Positions 60,742 through 64,000 of a DNA stretch of 64,000 bases are shown in pieces; position 1 is the stretch's first letter, and the number at the start of each line of letters is the position of its first letter. The stretch spans positions 151,036-215,035 of the forward strand of contig JHXJ01000002.1 in assembly GCA_000621765.1 (NCBI GenBank). Direction: 5' to 3'. The notes beneath the pieces were generated by a model that searched no databases, was not told the origin of the DNA, and saw nothing but the letters and a program-made list of their open reading frames with translations. The DNA is from Ruminococcaceae bacterium AB4001 (GTDB lineage: Bacteria > Bacillota > Clostridia > Saccharofermentanales > Saccharofermentanaceae). A program made the translations under genes and the position numbers.

Positions 60742-62178
60742 ATGCCAAAGAAAAAAGAAACCAAGAAGGTCAAAGCCAGTGAATTGTTTGCTAACTTCCC
60801 GAATCTCTATGAGACAGGGTCTGCTGATGATCTGACCGCGACATTTGAATTTGCCGAAGAATATAAGGCTTTCCTTGATGATTCCAAGACTGAGCGTGAA
60901 TTTGCCGCTAATGCGGTTTTGGCTGCCCAGGATCTCGGATTCGTAGACATTGCTACCAAGGATGTATTAAAGCCCGGCGATAAGGTATATCAGAGCATCA
61001 AAGGAAAAGGCTTTGCTGCAGCTGTAATCGGTAAGAAAAGCCCTGCTGAAGGATTCAATATCCTGGGTGCCCATATCGATTCTCCCAGGCTGGACCTTAA
61101 GCCCAATCCTATCTATGAGGATAATGAGACTGTATATTTCAAGACGCATTATTACGGCGGTCTGAAGAAGTACCAGTGGACTACGATCCCGCTTGCTATT
61201 CACGGTGTCGTATTCACCAATGACGGCAAGGCTCATCAGATCGTAGTAGGCGAGAAGGATGAAGATCCTGTATTCTACATCACTGATCTTCTCCCTCATC
61301 TCGGCAATGAACAGATGAGCAAGAAGGCATCCGAGTTCATTCCTGCAGAAGACCTAAATGTCATTATCGGCGGAATTCCCTGCACTGATGATAAGAAGGT
61401 CTCAGAGATCTTCAAGGCAGGCGTCCTTAAGATCCTTTTCGAGCAGTATGGCATCAAGGAAGCTGACTTCGTATCTGCTGAGATCGAGATCGTTCCTGCA
61501 ACACACGCAAGAGATGTCGGCTTTGACCGCGCTTATATCGCAGCATACGGCCACGACGACAAGGTCTGCGCTTATCCTGCATTGAGAGCTCTCTTAGCTC
61601 AGGAGAAGCCTAAGAAGACATGCGTATGCCTTCTTACGGATAAGGAAGAGATCGGATCTTATTCCAATACCGGTGCTACTTCCAATCTTTACGAGAACTT
61701 CCTCATGGAAGTATTCGCAAAGGCTGAGGGCGGTATAGATAAGTTCAATACATTGAAGTTCAGAAAGGCGCTTGCAGCTACAAAGATGCTTTCCACGGAC
61801 GTTACAACAGCTTACGATCCGAAGTATGCGAGCGTATACGAGAAGAACAATACTGCATTCATGTCTCACGGTCTTAAGATCGAGAAGTATACAGGCGCGA
61901 GAGGAAAGTCCGGATGCTCTGAAGCAACCGGTGATTTCATCGCAGAGATCACTGACATCTTCGAGAAGAATTCGATCCCGTGGCAGACGGGCGAACTCGG
62001 AAGGATCGATGCCGGCGGCGGCGGAACGATCGCTGCAGTCATGGCTGAATTCGGTATGGATGTTGTCGATATGGGTGTTCCCGTATGGTCTATGCATGCA
62101 CCTGTCGAAGTTATCTCTAAGATCGACCTTTACTATCTGTATCTTGGATATAGAGCATTTATCGAGAACATCGGATAA
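60742..62178 (+). CDS. M18-family aminopeptidase
   Basis: 478 residues. GAHIDSPRLDLKPNP carries the first zinc His and Asp, LLTDKEEIGSYSNTGATSN the catalytic Glu and metal Glu, and VWSMHAPVEVISKID the C-terminal His. It lacks a signal peptide and is a cytosolic zinc peptidase releasing N-terminal residues from peptides. Its last base is shared with the start codon of the cardiolipin synthase gene, so those two formed an operon before the insertion. Confidence 0.93.
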   Translation: MPKKKETKKVKASELFANFPNLYETGSADDLTATFEFAEEYKAFLDDSKTEREFAANAVLAAQDLGFVDIATKDVLKPGDKVYQSIKGKGFAAAVIGKKSPAEGFNILGAHIDSPRLDLKPNPIYEDNETVYFKTHYYGGLKKYQWTTIPLAIHGVVFTNDGKAHQIVVGEKDEDPVFYITDLLPHLGNEQMSKKASEFIPAEDLNVIIGGIPCTDDKKVSEIFKAGVLKILFEQYGIKEADFVSAEIEIVPATHARDVGFDRAYIAAYGHDDKVCAYPALRALLAQEKPKKTCVCLLTDKEEIGSYSNTGATSNLYENFLMEVFAKAEGGIDKFNTLKFRKALAATKMLSTDVTTAYDPKYASVYEKNNTAFMSHGLKIEKYTGARGKSGCSEATGDFIAEITDIFEKNSIPWQTGELGRIDAGGGGTIAAVMAEFGMDVVDMGVPVWSMHAPVEVISKIDLYYLYLGYRAFIENIG

Positions 62179-62611
62179 TGGCGAATAAAAGAACGGTAGA
62201 ACGTAAAACTGCGATCAAGAACAGCATCGGAAGGATAATCGTCTTCGGTCTGTTCGTACTTGCGCAGATTATCGGATTTATCGTTCTTTTCTATTATCTC
62301 GGCGTTAAGTTCCCGCCGATCGATATTGCGGTAAGAGCTGTCGCACTGATCGTTGCCCTTGGTATTAATTCAAGAGACCATAATGGTGCTTTTAAGCTAA
62401 TCTGGGTCATTGTCATCCTGACTCTTCCTGTCCCGGGCCTTTTGTTCTATGTGCTCAACAACTTCAGCAGTTCCAAGCATAAGATCAAAAGAAGGCTCGA
62501 GAAGGTTGATCTCATGGTGTTCAGCCACATGAACTACAATGACGATATTTTCGACGAATTCAAGGCAGAGGATCCTGCCAGAGCTTCCAATGCAAGGTAT
62601 CTCAGAAGATT
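62178..62611 (+). pseudogene. cls: Cardiolipin synthase N-terminus, interrupted by an IS21-family element
   Basis: The first 144-145 codons encode the two membrane segments (IIVFGLFVLAQIIGFIVLFY, then VIVILTLPVPGLLFYVL) and the SxxKxxIKxRLE region of Firmicutes cardiolipin synthase up to ASNARYLRRF. From about 62612 the frame runs into insertion-element DNA and stops at 62661-62663. Both catalytic HKD motifs are therefore missing from this copy; they may lie beyond the element, outside the window. The product would be a membrane stub without activity. The intact enzyme joins two phosphatidylglycerols. Confidence 0.85.
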
Positions 62612-62621
62612 TGATTGCAAA

Positions 62622-62727
62622 TTCCGCTCCGACGGCACGTCAATTCCGCTAACAGTGGCATGACGTTTCCGGAGTGAACGGCATGGCTTTCCGATACTAA
62701 CGGCACGAGTTTCCGCTTCAAACTGCA
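62622..62727 (+). repeat. Five 22-bp iterons at the IS21 left end
   Basis: The motif TTCCG-N5-6-AACGGCA, with variants, begins at 62622, 62644, 62667, 62689 and 62711, spacings of 22, 23, 22 and 22 bp, or two helical turns each. They are likely transposase-binding sites, since IS21-family ends are known to contain multiple repeats. Confidence 0.85.
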
Positions 62728-62778
62728 CAGATTCCAATATATATTCTTTCCTGTAGCTTTAAGCTGCGGAAAGGAGGC

Positions 62779-64000
62779 ATGGAAAACATGCAAGATTTCA
62801 ATACGATAATCGGTGTGATACAGATGCGGCAGAATGAATGCTCGTTCTCCGTTATACAGAAACGGTATCACATCGGTTCAGGCACAACACAACGAATCTT
62901 GAGCAGATTTGAAGCATCAGGATTAACGTTGGAAGAACTGCGGCAGATGGATCCTCACACTGTTGAAGAGCTTATCTATCCACCGGAACAAGTCAGACGT
63001 AAGGATATTCCGCTACCGGACTTCCAGTACTACTACGATCGGATACACGCTAAAGGCAGTAAGGTCAACATCGCCTATTGCTGGATCGAGTACAAGATGG
63101 AACATCCCGACGGCTACGAACAGTCTCAGTTCTACGAGTACTATAACAAGTTCGTAGAATCTCATTATGGCAAACGCGATGCTAAGATGGCCGTTGAAAG
63201 AGTTCCCGGAGAAAAGATGTATATCGACTGGGTCGGAGATCAACCATTCCTGTTGTTAGAACCAGATACGGGCGAAGTCCATAAAGTGCATTTCTTCGCT
63301 ACAACGTTAGGTGTAAGCAGTCTCATTTATGCAGAAGCATTTCTTAACGAGAAACTGTCGAGTTTCGTTGAAGGCACTATACATGCAGTACAATTCTACG
63401 GCGGCATTACCAAATACTTTGTTCCAGACAATCTGAAAGCTGCTGTTACCAAACATTCCAAGGATGAACTGGTCTTACAAAGCGTGTATTCTGACTTGGA
63501 AGATTTCTACGATACGATCGTTCTTCCTCCGCCACCACGAAAGCCGCGAGGTAAAGCTACTGTTGAGAACCATGTTCGGTATCTTGAGACGCATCTGATA
63601 GAACCCCTAAAGGAAAGAACTTATACGTCACTTGAAGATATTAATCGGGATATAAAAGAAATAGTAGCAGTTCTCAACTCCAGAAAGTTCCAGAACAGAC
63701 CTTATTCAAGACTGGATGCCTTCGAACGATACGACAAACCGTGCATGAAACCACTACCACATGAAATCTTCACGGTCTGCGACTACAAAGCAATCAGCAA
63801 GGTTCCTGATAACTACCACATAGAGTACGATGGCCACTACTATTCCGTAGTTTACACACAATGCGGAAAGCCTGCAATCCTCAAGGCTACGCATACTGAG
63901 ATAAGGATATGTGACTGTTACAATCGGCTGTTATGCAAACATAAGCGTTCCTATCGTGACTTTCCTCGTTACATAACAGAAGACAGTCACATGAGACCGG
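62779..64000 (+). CDS. istA: IS21-family transposase IstA, 3' end beyond the window
   Basis: At least 407 residues, open to the last base. The start ATG 62779 has AAAGGAGG upstream. An N-terminal helix-turn-helix (CSFSVIQKRYHIGSGTTQRI) precedes the DDE integrase core: Asp150 in MYIDWVGDQ, Asp217 in FVPDNLKAAV, and Glu263 in GKATVENHV. The downstream LEEP-like arginine-rich region SRKFQNRPYSRLDAFE is typical of IstA. It cuts and joins the element ends together with IstB. Confidence 0.92.
   Translation, partial: MENMQDFNTIIGVIQMRQNECSFSVIQKRYHIGSGTTQRILSRFEASGLTLEELRQMDPHTVEELIYPPEQVRRKDIPLPDFQYYYDRIHAKGSKVNIAYCWIEYKMEHPDGYEQSQFYEYYNKFVESHYGKRDAKMAVERVPGEKMYIDWVGDQPFLLLEPDTGEVHKVHFFATTLGVSSLIYAEAFLNEKLSSFVEGTIHAVQFYGGITKYFVPDNLKAAVTKHSKDELVLQSVYSDLEDFYDTIVLPPPPRKPRGKATVENHVRYLETHLIEPLKERTYTSLEDINRDIKEIVAVLNSRKFQNRPYSRLDAFERYDKPCMKPLPHEIFTVCDYKAISKVPDNYHIEYDGHYYSVVYTQCGKPAILKATHTEIRICDCYNRLLCKHKRSYRDFPRYITEDSHMRP

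Larger units (their letters stand above)
62612..64000 (+). mobile_element. IS21-family insertion sequence, left part
   Basis: The element starts at or very near 62612, where the cardiolipin synthase homology ends and a TG dinucleotide appears. It carries five iterons (62622-62727) and an IstA-type transposase gene that is still open at the window edge. The IstB ATPase gene, right end and target duplication are beyond the window, so completeness cannot be judged. The transposase frame has no disruption in the visible part. Confidence 0.88.

Noticed and set aside
62534..62871. Minus-strand open frames across the IS21 left end
   Set aside because: They span the host-element junction and the iterons and have no recognisable product.

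Overview
The window reads as a chromosomal segment of a Gram-positive, mid-to-low G+C anaerobe of the Clostridia. The evidence is a PolC-type replicase, the rpsB-tsf-pyrH-frr-uppS-cdsA-dxr-rseP-ispG-polC gene order, dapA/dapB, a class A RNase P RNA, and many secreted proteins ending in choline-binding-type cell-wall repeats (CWBRs). Nearly all genes lie on the + strand. I cannot name the species from sequence alone.

Layout. 1-1118: the 3' end of an S1-domain protein gene and two tRNA-Pro genes (CGG and AGG anticodons). 1140-3522: an LRR/CWBR surface protein behind a structured leader, then a higBA toxin-antitoxin pair. 3617-5677: a thyA / histidine phosphatase / folA folate group. 5872-23154: the housekeeping run rpsB, tsf, (an inserted surface-protein gene), pyrH, frr, uppS, cdsA, dxr, rseP, ispG, polC, priA. 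23306-28921: dapA, dapB, yajC, dnaG, trmK and a Nif3 homologue. 28942-38477: rnpB, purM, an aquaporin, glnA (minus strand), an orphan membrane protein, malic enzyme, an Lrp-type regulator, an aminotransferase and prfB. 38682-50857: six consecutive secreted CWBR proteins. 50964-59840: a surface-glycan gene cluster. 59853-62178: a PHP phosphatase and an M18 aminopeptidase. 62178-64000: a cardiolipin synthase gene cut by an IS21-family element that runs off the window.

How it fits together. The most cohesive unit is 38.7-59.8 kb. Six exported CWBR proteins, one carrying a metallo-beta-lactamase-fold catalytic domain as in pneumococcal Pce, sit directly upstream of genes for polyprenol-type glycosyltransferases, a large polytopic membrane protein, sugar-modifying enzymes and a pair of small flippase-like proteins. 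A reasonable inference is that the glycan cluster makes a wall or membrane polymer and the CWBR proteins decorate or remodel it.

The most unusual housekeeping observation is in polC. The proofreading exonuclease domain is still recognisable by ungapped alignment, but the Exo I Asp and Glu and the Exo II Asp are all replaced, so this replicase looks proofreading-dead. Other points of interest are an A34 tRNA-Pro, a probably leaderless HigB toxin, a terminator-like hairpin in a surface-protein leader, a prfB without its frameshift site, absence of rpoD from the dnaG locus, and five 22-bp iterons at the IS21 end. Family calls are from motif recognition only; no database search was run.
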